From: Adiantum capillus-veneris
Taxonomy: Eukaryota; Streptophyta; Polypodiopsida; Polypodiales; Pteridaceae
Length of the DNA stretch: 64,000 nt
Reading direction: 5' to 3'
NCBI GenBank assembly: GCA_014529385.2
Contig: CM043944.1
Location: forward strand, 171,857,740-171,921,739
In this document: positions 1 to 11,613 of the stretch, in pieces
Position numbering within the stretch: position 1 is the stretch's first letter
How the letters are laid out: each line of letters opens with the position of its first letter
Position numbers and translations under genes: made by a program
The notes under the pieces: generated by a model
The model's input: the letters and a program-made list of their open reading frames with translations, nothing else
Told to the model about the DNA's origin: nothing
Database searches by the model: none

Positions 1-199
1 GTCACACCATTTTTTCACTTAGACAAACTCAAAATGCAATGAAAGTTTATGAGGAGGTCTACCAAGCCTAGGGGCACTATTTTACCAAGTCTATCGCAAT
101 CCGGCAAGGTACCAAAATCACAATCCATCATACTCACGGTCTTAAAAATTGTAATAAAACTATAAAAAGGTCACCCTATGGTGTCACTCTCCTATGGTT

Positions 200-410
200 G
201 AAACATAAAAAAACAATCATTTTTGCACTCAAAATAGTAGATTTAGCTCACAGATAGACAATCGCAAACCACATAAAAAATGAGAATGATTACACATACC
301 TTAACGAGCAAGAGACAAGGAACACAATGCACTATGTGAAATTGGATTTTGATTACCAGAGCTTGAGAAAAAAGTATTACAATGTGCTTTAGAGTAGCCG
401 CTCTCAGCCA
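200..410. repeat. Diverged dispersed repeat, copy 1
   Basis: This stretch matches 8455-8672 in the same orientation at roughly two-thirds identity by eye. Shared landmarks are TGAGAATGATTA, GAGACAAGGA, ACACAATGCA and GAGTAGCC, in the same order and spacing. No coding signal is visible. The two copies lie on either side of GypA, so they could be LTR parts or flanks of an older element into which GypA inserted, but no boundaries or target duplication can be defined. The rest of 1-860 is AT-rich sequence in which I see no gene. Confidence 0.5.
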
Positions 411-863
411 TACTGTAATGTTCCCAATATTTTTTTAATATAAAAACTATTTCAATTATTTTGCAGAAGTATTCAAGGTCGTATTTTTGTAAATTCATAG
501 CGAGTTTCAATTGAATGATTGGATCAGACAAAGGATTTCAAAAATGTTGTTATGGCCCTTACTCACTTTGAAAGGATAAATTGCTAAAGTTAGAAGCTAT
601 AATTGCAGATAAGAGTTGACCCATAAGAAAGAAGGCAAAAACATTGGCTAAGTTTTAGGAAAGAGAGAGTAATTTTAGGAAAAGAGGAGTATTTTTGGTA
701 AAAGAGGAGTATTTTTAGCAAAGAAAGAGTATTCTTAGAGAAGCAAGAGAAGTAAGCCAACATCAGAGATTCTTTTCTTCTTTTTCTCAAATAAGCTAGG
801 CTTCTCCTAAAATTGGAGTCTCAAAATTGTACATTGATATATGTGTGCAAAAAATAAATAAAG

Positions 864-865
<2 letters not shown>

Positions 866-909
<44 letters not shown>
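866..909. repeat. (TA)n microsatellite
   Basis: About 44 bp of alternating TA, directly after AATAAATAAAG, which resembles a plant polyadenylation signal on the plus strand. It lies about 75 bp upstream of a TATA box at 986. Confidence 0.95.
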
Positions 910-911
<2 letters not shown>

Positions 912-985
912 TATAGTCGCAATCACGTACGAACTTATCTTTGTGCTTTTTGCTATTCTTAGCTATTGTTTTGGCCTTGAGAGTT

Positions 986-993
986 TATAAAAA
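986..993 (+). promoter_or_regulatory. Candidate TATA box of an old gypsy element
   Basis: TATAAAAA is followed by a C-rich leader and then, about 280 bp downstream, by a gag-like start codon. The arrangement fits a U3/R boundary of a plant LTR retrotransposon. It is inferred from position and base composition only. Confidence 0.35.
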
Positions 994-1271
994 GACCCCT
1001 CTCCCCTCACTTTCAAGAGACACACATGGAAGTTCTCAAAAGCAAAAGCTCTCTTGCCTTGACGTTGGAGGTATCTTCTCTCCTCAAGTTCTCACCCTCC
1101 ACCTCTGTCCCTTAAGATCTCACTCTCAACCCATCTCCATCTCTACCACCGTCGTGTTGTCCCTTGGATTGTTGAGTTCTCTTTCTCTCTCTCTTGCCGT
1201 CTTCTTGGCAAGCAAGGAATCCATAACTTTGTTTTTCACAACAAAGTTTACCCTCTCCCCTTTTCGATGCA

Positions 1272-1429
1272 ATGGCCCCAAAGCGAGTGACCCGAAGCCC
1301 CAAGGATGCTCCTGTCATCCACCTCCAAGAAAGGTACAAAGGAAGGTATCATCTACTCCAATTATAACTCCAACAGAGGTATCCGCTGTGGAAGAAGTCG
1401 ATGCCGCCGACCTCAACCACAAAAGGTAG
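1272..1429 (+). pseudogene. Remnant of a Ty3/gypsy gag N-terminus
   Basis: An ATG at 1272 opens a basic peptide beginning MAPKRVTRSPKDAPV. The frame stops after about 30 codons, and a second frame continues with an acidic stretch ending at 1429. Basic starts of this kind are common in plant gypsy gag proteins. No capsid domain follows: the next recognisable coding sequence is an integrase end at 1796. I infer an internally deleted derivative, or two unrelated fragments side by side. A host exon cannot be excluded. Confidence 0.3.
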
Positions 1430-1795
1430 TCCAATGTGTCACTAATCCGGTAAGACAAATTTATGATTTTGCATTGTTATTCATGTTGACGTGGCAAGCC
1501 AAGCATAATAATTTTTTTAAACCGTCCAAGAAACATGATTGTTATCACAAGGAACAAGCTTATGTTTTTGTAAAGTAGTGAAAGAGTTGTTTGATAAATT
1601 AATATTGTTATAAAATTATTATTGTTTGATATTAGGAGTTACTTGTTGGATATAAAGAGTTGATTGATCATGTTTGAAGAATCATTTAAAGAGAAAAATT
1701 GCTGAAAGAATATATTTTGCTCCTTGTGATTAGCAAGATGCCTTGAGGTTAGCGAGATGCGAGCGTTGCAGTTAGCAAAATGATCATATGAGAAA

Positions 1796-2179
1796 GTGTC
1801 AAAGAAGGCTCAGCTAAAAGCCAATGAATGCATGGAGAATAAGAAAATTGAAAATGGTGATTTGGTGTTGCGATACAATAGTAAGTTGGACAATACCTTT
1901 CAGAAGAAGTTTCAAATCAAATGGGAAGGTCCTTTTACTGTCGTGAATAAATTTGATAATGGCACATATCAATTGGCAGATTTGAGCGATGTACAACATA
2001 AATATCATGTTGATGGTTGTAGGTTGAAGAAGTATCCGGCGTGTCTGATGACAATTGTGACAGATGAGATGTTATCAATGGAGGAAGACAATGTGGAAAC
2101 ATCTGAGGATGCTAATGAGGTTTTTGGGGATGAGATGCAGCAATTAATCACCCTAGGAACCTATGCTTGTCATGAATGA
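1796..2179 (+). pseudogene. Ty3/gypsy integrase C-terminal domain fragment
   Basis: The 127-codon frame carries the GPY/F-type C-terminal module of gypsy integrases. It shows GDLVLRYNSKLD, then FQIKWEGPF, then DNGTYQLAD and the VDGCRLKKY ending. In an intact element this module helps bind DNA and follows the DDE core. No core, zinc finger or RT lies upstream on this strand, so it is a 3' remnant. The same module occurs intact in element C at 45839 (FQPRWEGPF, DNGSYKLME), which supports the call. The following 280 bp to 2460 have no gene and probably belong to the same old element. Confidence 0.8.
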
Positions 2180-2464
2180 TCAAGCAGGCCTAAGGGGCTG
2201 GCAAGCTATGTAAGGTAGTTTTTGGATGAGCATAAAGTCACTAAGTCGTGCCAAAAGCTTGCCCACCAGCCTCATGTATATATGTGTACATATCCCTGCA
2301 ATTCTTGGAAGTGACCATGTAAAAATTCATGTACAAAGGTGTGATCTTGCCAAGCTTTAATGCTAATGTTTTAGGCTATTTGAGACTCCAAAATATGGTT
2401 TTTAATAATTATTTTTAGTTGCGCTTTATAGCTCATGAGTTATGAGCATCCGAAGTGGGTGGTC

Positions 2465-3200
2465 TCAACTTAGAAGGGGATTGCAGGTTCCTACTTCTGT
2501 AACATAGGTCTTTAGTAGATCAAGAATTGTAAGATTGGCTATCTCACTTTGGCCATCCGTTTGTGGGTGATAGGCCGAAGAGAAATTCAATCTTGTACCT
2601 AGATTTTTGAAGAGACCTTTCCAAAAATTCCTGGTCATTCTAGGATCTCTATCTGACACGATGGATGTTGGCAATCCATGGTGTTTGAAAATTTGTGATA
2701 TAAAGAGAGTTTCCATTTGGTGTGCCTTAGAAGTCTTCTTGACAGGGATAAAGTGTGCTTGCTTGCTAAACCTATCGACTATTCTCCATATTCCCGTATT
2801 CCGATGGATAGATTTTGGTAATCCAAAGATAAAATCCATGGATATACTCTCTCATGGTGAATTAGGAATTGGCAATAACCGGAGTAATCCAGGATGCTTC
2901 CCTCTATCATACTTGGTATTTTGGCATACTACACATTTTGAAACATACTCTTGTATGTCCACTTTCATGGTAGGCCAATAAAAGTACGTCTCTACTCCTC
3001 GAAGAGTAAGCTGAATGCCTCTATGCCTCGCATAGGGAGGAGCATGGGATTATATATGACTTTCTCACGAAGGGAGTGGGTAACACATAGCCTATTGCCA
3101 TGGAGAAGTTAACCATCCTGCAAGGTGAATGGTTCCTCTTTATTCCCCAAAGCAAGGGCTAGCATTAAGTCTTTAATGTCAGGGTTAGTAGCATACTCAT
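2465..3200 (-). pseudogene. GypA integrase, zinc finger to DDE core, truncated
   Basis: The minus strand reads YFYWPTMK and CVVC (the Cys pair of the HHCC finger), then MDFIFGLPKS (first Asp), VSDRDPRM (second Asp) and DGQSEIAN (catalytic Glu). Integrase inserts the cDNA into host DNA. The 2465-2839 frame is open for 124 codons and ends shortly after the Glu, at YVTEVG, where the element is cut. The zinc-finger part has at least one stop. The C-terminal domain is missing. Confidence 0.85.
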
Positions 3201-3230
3201 CTATCATAGAAGATAGATCATTGTGAGTTG

Positions 3231-3692
3231 CTATTGACACATAGCATTAACTTTTGGTCGTCGTGAAAGTGCATCAGCCACTTGATTGTGCTTACCAGCA
3301 ATGTGAGCAATGTGGAAATTAAATTGTGAAATAAAATTTTCCCACCTCATTTGTTTGTCGCAAAGATTTGTTTGCGTCATGAAGTACTTGAGACTTTGAT
3401 GGTCTGTTCGTAAGATGAATGGAGTCCCCAATAGATAGTGCTTCCATGTGTCTAGGGCATGTAGAACAACTAATAGCTCTTTCTCATAAATGCCTAAGAC
3501 CCGTTCATCCGTGTTGAGCTTTCGGCTCTCATATGCTATGGCATGCCCTTCTTGAAGCAAGACTGCTCCAAGGCAATCACCACAAGCATCACGTTGGACC
3601 TCAAATGGCTTTGAGAGATCCGGAAGCATAAGGACTGGTTGGGAGATAAGCTTATTTTTGAGCTTGTCAAAAGCACTTTGCTCCTTAGCAGT
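3231..3692 (-). pseudogene. GypA RNase H domain
   Basis: RNase H degrades the RNA strand of the RNA:DNA hybrid during reverse transcription. The motif series is intact: RDACGDCLGAVL (Asp), YEKELLVV (Glu), LRTDHQSL (Asp) and the final VADALSRR (Asp). It joins the RT frame through a stop at about 3691, in a context where Trp is expected (KYS-stop-TAKEQSAFDKL), so the break is probably one point change. The open part is 132 codons. Confidence 0.85.
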
Positions 3693-4800
3693 TCATGAAT
3701 ACTTAACCTTTTTCTTTGCTAAGTCATGTAATGGTCCTGCTATTTGAGAGAATTTTGCTATGAAGCATGTATAGTATGTACACATACCAATAAAGCTTCT
3801 TAGCTCATGTAGATTCCTTGGATTAGGCCATGCTTTTATTACCTCCAACTTTGGTGGATCCACACGGATACCATCTTGAGAGATAATATGACCTAAGTAT
3901 TGAATCTCTTGAAGGAAAAATTCGTTTTTCTTTTGGTTGAGAAAAAGCTTATTCTCTCTCAATGCTTGAAAAATCACTTGGAGATGTTGCTTGTGTTCGT
4001 CCAAAAAAATGGAGTAGATGATGATATCATCAAAGAACACTCCACTGAATTTGCGATAGGGTCTAAATATTTTCTCCATTAATCGATTGAATGTAGCTGG
4101 TGCATTAGTCAAGCCAAAAGGCATGACTAGATATTCATAAAGGCTAAACATTGTATGAATGCGGTCTTTAGGATATCTTCATTCACTATCCTTATTTGAT
4201 AGTAGCCACTTTTAAAGTCAATCCTAATGAAGTAGGTAGAGCCTTGTAGCTTATCAAACAAACCTTCTACCCGAGGTACGTGAAATCTATTTTTGATAGT
4301 GATATGGTTTAGTGTACGATAGTCCACACACATGCGGTATGTACCATCTTTCTTTTGCACTAAAAGGACTGGAGAGCAAAAGGGAGAGGAGCTAGGCCTC
4401 ACCATTCCTTTGTCTACCAATTCTTGTACTTGCCTCATGATGTCCTCTTGTTGAGCTTGTGAAACTCGATAGGGAGGTTTGTTAGGCGGTGAGCTTCCTG
4501 ATAGGAGCTCAATTCGATGGTCATCATCCCCTTGTTTTGGAGGTAAGTCCATAGGGATATCATCAATGAACACATCTTGGAATCCTTTTAGAAATTTACA
4601 CAAGCCTAACTCTTCTTGATTCCTACCATTCACCTTTGATGAAAAATTAGGACCTTTTAGGGATTCTTTGACAAAATTCATGTACGCAGAAACTAAGCTT
4701 TTCATTGATTTATCAAGGGCGAGAGGATTTACAAGTGGTATAGTATGACCAGACTCATTAGCATCTATATACATATTCTTTCCCCTGTAGGTGAAGTAGA
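3693..4800 (-). pseudogene. GypA reverse transcriptase, one frameshift
   Basis: This is the Ty3-type RT. The upstream frame (to about 4150) carries MVRPSSSPFCSPVLL, VQKKDGTYRMCVDYR and SGYYQIRI. The downstream frame (from 4151) carries LVMPFGLTNAPATF and the catalytic box FFDDIIIYS, then LGHIISQDGIRVDP and the thumb region. A single frameshift at about 4127-4151 separates fingers/palm from the active site. The FxDD variant of the YxDD box is common in this group. Confidence 0.9.
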
Positions 4801-5100
4801 TTCTCCTTTCACGGAACTTCATGTTGGCAGCCATGCGGTTGAACCATGGTATCCCTAGGATAGCATCCTCATGTTGGAGAGGAGAGATGAAGAAGTCTTC
4901 TTTGTCGACATAGCTTTGGACATGAAGCCTCAACTTCCCAATCAAGGGAGTAACGGAGGCTTGCTATCCCTTGAAAGCAGCATCGGCAGTTACAGCATCT
5001 CTCATCTCAAAAGCTTGAATGCCCAGCTTGGTGGCCAACTCCATTGATATGAAGTTGAGAGTAGAACCAAGGTCAAACAAGATGAAAGCATCATGCTCCC
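4800..5100 (-). pseudogene. GypA retropepsin-like protease region
   Basis: Upstream of RT the minus strand reads ILFDLGSTLNFIS, corresponding to the aspartic protease active site usually written LFDTGATHSFIS, and later AILGIPWF, the distal flap-side motif. A stop follows AAFKG, so the domain is interrupted. The protease would cut the gag-pol polyprotein. The catalytic Asp remains, but the next residue is Leu rather than Thr or Ser. Confidence 0.7.
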
Positions 5101-5637
5101 TTACCTTTCCCCAAGCATAGGAGAGAGGTGATCATTTTCAATGAGTATCCTCTTTTGGAGCTTCGATAGTGCAAGATCTAGGAGTCTCATTGTGAGAATT
5201 TCTTTTGGGGCAAGAACGATAGACATGTCCTTGCTCCCCAGACTTAAAACATTTTTGATCCTTTTGTCTAGTTTCAAGATCTTCAGGAGAGAGTTTATTT
5301 TTACCTTTGTAAACTCCTTTCTCCTTGGACCGATTGTTGTTGTTGTTGTTGGAATGGCCATGGGAAAAATTTTGGGCATTAATTTTTCCCTTTGCATCAC
5401 TTTTGTCATTATTTTCCATCGGTTTACATTCCACCTAACCCCTTGTTGGAAATTGATGCGTGAAGCAACCATGGTATGGTGGATTACTTCCCTGATAGAG
5501 TCAGGCCATTGAGAGTTGACATACTCGGCCATCTCTTCAGGTAACCTCACACAGAATTGTTGTTTTTGCTCAACAAAGTCTATCTTTTGAAAGACAGTAG
5601 CCCAGTGAGATGTAAATCGCAAAACTTGTCCACACAT
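5101..5637 (-). pseudogene. GypA nucleocapsid / gag-pol linker with broken zinc knuckle
   Basis: Two minus frames cover this region. One (5138-5434) contains CFKSGEQGHVYRSC, a CCHC knuckle in which the second Cys is Ser. Such knuckles bind element RNA in nucleocapsid. Around it lie basic, Asn-rich and Lys-rich stretches typical of gag C-termini. A frameshift separates it from the capsid part at about 5430-5637. The lost Cys suggests decay without selection. Confidence 0.65.
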
Positions 5638-5993
5638 TTGTGGATAGACTCATGAGAGAGAAGCCTTAAACTCCACCATTCGGTGAGAACTTTGTCCTTT
5701 GCATCACTTGCAAGGAATTGCTTCATGATGGAAACTCGTAGAGTTTTCCATGTCTTTGGGGCTTTGCCATTGCCTCGAAGGCTAGCCCACCATTGACGAG
5801 CCGATTTTTGGAAGTGCATAGCTACATGGCGTAGCTTGGAGGACTCCGTGAAGCCCTCGTCTCCAAATGCCGCATCAAATTGTTGGATGAAGGCCAATAC
5901 TTTGTCGGTAGCCCCAAAGGTGCCATCATAGAGAGAAAAGAGATACTCTTTCCTCCCTCTTTGAACTTCTTGAGCTTTTGTGACCTTCGCCAT
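5580..5993 (-). pseudogene. GypA gag capsid-like domain
   Basis: 137 codons from an ATG at 5993. The pattern FIQQFDAAFGDEGF, LRHVAMHFQKSARQWWASL and FLASDAKDKVLTEWWSL fits the Retrotrans_gag capsid family (helical, with the conserved Trp pair). The protein would form the element's particle. It ends at a stop or frameshift at 5580 and then overlaps the linker frame. Confidence 0.75.
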
Positions 5994-6190
5994 GCAGGGT
6001 AAGATTTGTGATGTCCTCCCCTCTTATATTCTCTAGTAGAATAGCCATAGCTTTCATCGATAGAGGAGGAAGGTGAAGAAGAAGGTGACCTCTTTCTTGC
6101 CCTTTTCTTCCTTGGTTTCCTCTCTTCCCTTTTGGAGTGACAAGGAGAAGGACTATGGGTTAACCATTTCCTCTTGGAAGGAGTTGGCGA

Positions 6191-6571
6191 TCATCTAGTC
6201 CTCCTTCTTCGTGGAGCCACATCTTCGGAGGAATTTAAGGATTTATTGCTTTCTTGATCTTTGGATTCCTCCTCTCGTATGGGAGAGAGTCTTCTTTTGG
6301 AGGTCTCTTCAAGAGGCCTTGTAAGCTCTCTCTCCTCTTGGAGAGGAAAGGAAATCCCATAAGCACAAAGTTGTTGAGTAACTTTGGCTTGCAAAGTGGG
6401 GTTGCCCATTGCTTGTTGCAACCTAGTGACAAGATAATTAACAAACATGGGGACATCATCATTGGCACCTTCATGTGCAAAATCAAAGTTATCAATGTTC
6501 ATTCTCCTCTCTTGGTTATTATCAGCCATGCTAATTAAACTTATGTGTTTACTTAGTGTATGCTTTGGCAA
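6191..6571 (-). pseudogene. GypA gag N-terminal ORF
   Basis: 126 codons, acidic then Arg-rich (ending PRRRRTR). It lies between the leader and the capsid ORF on the element strand and is read here as the N-terminal part of gag, detached by a break at about 6000-6190. No conserved domain is recognised. A separate small ORF cannot be ruled out. Confidence 0.45.
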
Positions 6572-6930
6572 TTCAAAACCTTAGTTGCTACTCCTCTTAG
6601 CCTTTGAAAATAGGCACTTAAGTATCTACACCCACGGCTCGAATTGGTTAATTAAAGAGAGTAGTGGAGTGAGTCTAACATAGCGAAGTTGTGAAGGGAT
6701 AGCTCCTTTCGGACTTCTTATGGCTCAATAATGGTAAAGCCGTAGGCAAGTCTAAAAAAACTCCATTATTAAGACCAAAGCTCCCGAGGTGTGCACCATA
6801 TCCCACATAGTGGGCTCAACAAAACCAATAATAGGTCTGAGATCCACTCACCCTAATATAATTAACAAAAACAACCATTAATAGGCTACTTAAGGACCTC
6901 TCTTCTTAAGCAAGAAAAGAGAAACCAAAT
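6572..6930 (-). other. GypA untranslated leader
   Basis: Non-coding stretch between the first gag ATG and the PBS. Its landmarks recur in order at 16245-16620: GTTGCTACTCCTCTT, then GCTCAATA with GGTAAAGCC or GGTTAAACC, then CTCCA(T/C)TATTAAGACCA, then GAGCAAGAAAAGAGAAACC. The shared order shows that the two loci are copies of one family. Confidence 0.75.
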
Positions 6931-6942
6931 GCTCTGATACCA
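6931..6942 (-). promoter_or_regulatory. GypA primer binding site (tRNA-iMet)
   Basis: The minus strand reads TGGTATCAGAGC, complementary to the 3' end of plant initiator tRNA-Met, where minus-strand cDNA synthesis starts. One base separates it from the LTR, which begins TGTAATGG on the plus strand at 6944. This fixes the direction of the element as minus. Confidence 0.9.
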
Positions 6943-6943
6943 A

Positions 6944-8110
6944 TGTAATGGAAATTGCCTATGAACTTTGAGAGTAGCGGAATTAGGAAATTAGGTGAAT
7001 CACTTTTGAGAGATTCTTTGTGAGCATAGCAGTTGAACTTAATTGATGGTAGCAACATAAACATGGTACTTAGTTAACTTGGCATGAACAATACTTTTTC
7101 AAGAGAGAGAGAGTTTAGAGAACATGACAATAGTTGAGGACCGGATTCATATGGAGCCGATCCCCCCTCCAATAGGCATTTGTATTATAGTTTCTCCCAT
7201 CAAGAGAGACTTGGTACAACACAATCTTTGTGTTCCTTGTAACCTAGGTGATGCAATGACGATGGAAAGCTTCATGGATCACAAGCATAACATAATCTTG
7301 AAGAAAGCATTAACTATCCCAAGCCTCGGTCCCAAGGCCTCAAACACCTTCGAAGGTGGAGAGAGCTAGCGGGGAATGAGGATAGGAAAGAGGAAGAAGA
7401 AACATTCCATAGGAGAAAGAAATAGTTCCTCACTTATCATTACTCTTCTTGCTAGCATTCATGATAGCATAGTAATGAAGATGGAGAAGATGTCAAGCTT
7501 AAGCATTGAAGCATGACTCTTGGTTGGATTTGCATTCCATAGCCAAGAGTATTGGTGTAGGCTTTCACTCTCACAAGCTTGGAGAAGGAGGTGGTGTTCC
7601 TCAACTTTCACCAAGTGAGAATGGCCTTCCAAAATGAGTGTGTGTGTGGAGTATATCCCCCTAGTACCCCCCCTCCTTGCTTTGGGCGAGTTGTGACCTC
7701 TTTCTGCATGTTGCAAGCTCATTGGACCCCTCTCCCCCTAGCCAATCACATGCAGCATGCAGTCAAGTACATGGGTAGTCTTTTGACAAGTGTCCTCCTT
7801 ACCCCTTAGAGAGAGAGAACTTGATAATACCTAGATATTTGTTACATGGAAGTAGAACCTCTTTAGCCCAACCAATAGCATTCAAGCACACCATGTGGTT
7901 AAGCTTAGTGAGAGTCTGACATGTGTCCGATGTGCTCTTTTAGAATTCCCCTAACTTTGAGATTTTTTATGCATAGGAAGTTTCTCAGGCAACTTCCTCT
8001 TTAAGTGTGTAGGTTATCTTTTTGACTCAAGCATCTTACCCCCCATGCATAGGAAGCTTCTCAAGCAACTTCCTCATTAAATGTGACAAGTACCTCAAGT
8101 ACCTTAGTCA
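6944..8110 (-). repeat. GypA 5' LTR (outer end approximate)
   Basis: The inner end is fixed by the PBS. The outer end is estimated because no partner LTR survives on the left side. The LTR matches the copy at 16628 onwards through GAGGACCGGAT, TTGTATTATxGTTTCTCC, AGACCTCAxACACCTTC and TTGGTTGGATTTGCAT. It contains CATTGGACCCC...GCCAATCACA (7718-7748), an ATTGG/CCAAT inverted pair. No protein is encoded. Confidence 0.65.
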
Positions 8111-8187
8111 TCAAGCATGACAAGCACCTTAGTTGAAGTTAACTCGTATTTTGGAGAAAATTAGAGGGAAGAAGAGAGTAGGAGATC

Positions 8188-8266
8188 GAGAAAAAGAGAG
8201 AGAGAGAGAGAGAGATAGCGATGTTGATGAAGATGTTTGATTAATGTGTGTTTGCCAAGGGAAAAA

Positions 8267-8358
<92 letters not shown>
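8188..8358. repeat. Compound microsatellite (GA)n, (TA)n, (GA)n
   Basis: A short (GA)n near 8195-8215 is followed by (TA)n at about 8268-8310 and (GA)n at about 8311-8358. Open frames here are only the repeat read as Ser-Leu, Tyr-Ile or Arg-Glu and should not be treated as genes. Confidence 0.95.
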
Positions 8359-8362
<4 letters not shown>

Positions 8363-8454
8363 CATCATCAACTACAAAAGATTAGAGAGAGGAAAATTAT
8401 CTTTTTGGGAATCTGTCAAATTCCAAAAAATCACTTGCCAAAAAATATTCCTCG

Positions 8455-8672
8455 TCAAAATGTTTAGAAAACAATTATTTAACTCTCAAATCTGTAGATA
8501 TAGCCCACAAACAGGTAGTTGCAAATGACAACAAAATTGAGAATGATTATACTTAAATGAAAGAGCATGAGACAAGGAGCACAATGCAATTTTTGGAATA
8601 GATTTTTGCTCACCAAATTAAGAGAAAAATCAGTTATAAGTTGTTGTTGAGTAGCCACTCACAATCTACACA
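8455..8672. repeat. Diverged dispersed repeat, copy 2
   Basis: Same orientation as 200-410, with the shared landmarks listed there. No ORF. The following 8673-9400 is AT-rich, and I recognise nothing in it. Confidence 0.5.
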
Positions 8673-9400
8673 CAAGAGCTCTTCAAAACTTTCAGATAAT
8701 GTTAGAATTAGTCCTTTCAGACTAAGGATTTTGAGCTTTATACCTAGGGCTTTTCATATGGCCATTGGCCGGCTTAGAAGGCTTTTAGGATCATGACAAA
8801 AGAATACATCTATGAATGTACACCATTTAGTTCAAAAATCATAATGTCTCTTTTACAAGGCTTTTCAAGAAAAATGATATGGATTACATCAAAATTTTAG
8901 GTTCGGGCAAGGTGTGGCTAGCTAGGAGGGTGCTCGTCAACTGCATCTGTCAAACATTGAGTGAGTGAGGAGAGAGAATAGCGTCCAAAAATGCAAGCAA
9001 AATGAGTGGGAAGGGAAGAAAGGCTTCTGTTAGAAAAAAGGAAGAAAAATGAGTGAAAAAACCCTCCTCTTTATGTAGGTGTGCACAAATACCTAAGCAT
9101 GATTTGATTTTGCACAAAATTCAAAGCTAAAAATAGTTGTTATACATGGATTTGATCATTACACATCTAATGCTGCTCCTCCATTGGGGATGGCCTCCAT
9201 GGCATCACAAGTAGATTTGATGCTATTCTTAAGATCATTGGACATTTTTGCGAGATAGAGAAGCGCTCTAGGATAGCTGTGGAATGGTTACACAAAATAA
9301 CTGAAGGCACGATCAATTTTATAGCATTTGGGAGACTATTAATATATTTTTCACTAATTTTTTACTGATGTGACACCTCAAAAACTTCATACACTATCAC

Positions 9401-9500
<100 letters not shown>

Positions 9501-11253
9501 GGAGAAATATACACCTAAATCATTTTACACCAAGATTAATGCTAACAAAAAGAGAGACAAAATGGTTTATAAACCAAGATAATCCAAAACATCGTTGCGA
9601 GTGGTCCAACACCTAACCAATCTAAATCAACTTCAAAAAGGTATCACAAAATTATCCAATCATGGGGATTTACTCTAAGTTTGTATATGTGCGTTCACAA
9701 CTAAGAGCATTTTAGACATCTACTTTGCCTAGCACAGGCTCATGTATGAACATGTTTTCATTTTGGCTCAATCCAATTACTTTCAAGAAAATCAAGTACA
9801 AGCGCTTGCAAGCTAGATAATATTTTTTGTTGGCCTCCCCGTCGGTGAAATCGGGGCATGTGCAATAGGAATCATCCTTGATGTGCACCTCATACACCCC
9901 CACATGTCTGTCTCTTGCGTGAAATGCAACCTTGAAGAATTCATGTACAATGTCTTTAATGCATTTAAATCAATCATCTTAGTCTTTAAACAAAGAGCTA
10001 AACCAATTTTCTTTGCTGCCTCCTCTGAAATCGAAGTACAAAATTTGACTCTTATGCCACTTCCTAGTATTGAACCATTTCTACTTCTTACCTTTTATGA
10101 AGCAAAAGAGGAATCACCTCCACCCCTAGGAGGAGTCCGCATTGTGGTTGCACCCATTTGTTCTTTTCCAATTGTCTCTACTTGAAGTCCTTCTTCAAGC
10201 AATATCGCAACTTCTTCATTGGGGAGATTTGTTCCTAGATCAACCGGCCAAATTGTTGGAGGATGAGCTGTCCTTATATCTATGTTATGATCCACCACAT
10301 AACAATGAATAACATGGTTGGGATATAACCAAAACCATTGCCTGAGTAGCCCATTTGGAAGGATAGTGCAGGAGTCCCTTTACTTTATGCCACTATATTT
10401 TGTCCACATCTTTTTCCACCGCTGGGGGTGACACTACATGTTACATGAATGATGAGAGGGGTTCTTCTAGCTGCACATAGCTTCATTGACCTTTTGTTTC
10501 AAAACACAGAACTTTTCCTTCTCTTTAGAACTCTCACTCCCATATACTACCCTTGAATCTTCCATGAAAATGATCTTCATGGGCCTTCCATGTGATATAC
10601 GATCACATGTTTTTGCATTGTACTCTGATCTATGTGTCAATTCATCCTCAATATCAATCACAATCGATGGCCCTAGCTTTTGCCAAACGGTTTCTTTGTC
10701 TCCTTCAAGCGGAGTGCGAGCCTTATACATGGGTGTTCCATATATAGCTTTATTTACTACTCTTATCACTTGTATTGGATTAGAGGAAACTCTCTCCTTG
10801 AGTCTCTCTAATGAAGGACCCTTTCCAATATGTTTACTTTGAGAGTAAGAAATTTCCATCGTGCTTTTTAGTATTGCATTCACCATATCTAAAGTACATG
10901 CATCATACAATAATATTTTTTTTTGAATCCCTTGCCTGCAAGCCAACTCCCATGCTTGCACTCGCCCAAGTTGGTTCTTGGAGTGTTTGTGCCATCAATA
11001 CTTCTCTCTACTACTGTCATGATGCTCCCCCAGTGTTCAATGTGCACCTCCCAACAACTCAACCAAGAGTCCATTGTGGGGATGATTTTGTCCATGCAAT
11101 TTTCATTGTGCCACCATTGTCGAAGGAGATGAGACTTTGCTGCATCTGCCTCTCTAGAGGGGGCTAAATGCCACCTTTTGCACATGTCTTTGTGAGTTGT
11201 TAAGATGAAGAAACAATGTACTTTTTTGTTTGCACCACCATGCTTTGTTTCCA

Positions 11254-11258
11254 ATGAA
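11254..11258. repeat. TRIM1 target-site duplication, left copy (ATGAA)
   Basis: ATGAA directly precedes the left LTR. The same five bases follow the right LTR at 12873-12877. Joining the two flanks at one ATGAA restores a continuous transposase reading frame (CLFHWKQS), which confirms the insertion. Confidence 0.9.
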
Positions 11259-11325
11259 CGATGGGGTTGCAGCCATGGGGGATGCTGCTAGTGGGGAATA
11301 AGAGCCATAGCGAGGAGCTTGGCTA

Positions 11326-11424
<99 letters not shown>

Positions 11425-11613
11425 CAATACTCAGTAGTAAATAACACGCTATATCACTTTGTTGATTAAAGTCTATTACATATATGTAACCACAAACTTT
11501 CCATGCACACTGAACTTGGACTGCATGATATAGAGGTTGTTTCCCAATAAACTGAACTTGATTTGCATGATGTAGAAGAACCATTTCCCACGGGTTATGA
11601 CCACAAAGGCTTG

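Larger units (their letters stand above)
2462..8110 (-). mobile_element. GypA: degraded Ty3/gypsy retrotransposon
   Basis: Read on the minus strand, the order is LTR (right), tRNA-Met PBS, leader, gag, protease, RT, RNase H, integrase. This gag-PR-RT-RH-IN order defines Ty3/gypsy. The RT and integrase wording resembles chromovirus-type plant elements, though no chromodomain is present because the element stops within the integrase after the catalytic Glu. The 3' LTR is absent, and unrelated plus-strand sequence begins at about 2461. Frameshifts and stops occur in every domain, so it is not autonomous. A second leader and LTR of the same family lies at 16245-18180. Confidence 0.85.

Noticed and set aside
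2607-2981. Plus-strand 124-codon ORF with Cys pairs
   Set aside because: Antisense of GypA integrase, whose minus-strand reading has the full motif series.
6931-6942. A tRNA gene at the tRNA-Met-like sequences
   Set aside because: Only the 12-base PBS complement is present at 6931, 12474, 23166 and 50906; no cloverleaf can be drawn.
8129-8528. Overlapping ORFs of Ser-Leu, Tyr-Ile or Arg-Glu repeats
   Set aside because: They are (GA)n and (TA)n microsatellites read in frame; the same holds for ORFs over CT and CA tracts at 11288, 12453, 17262, 37679-38590 and 46779-47751.
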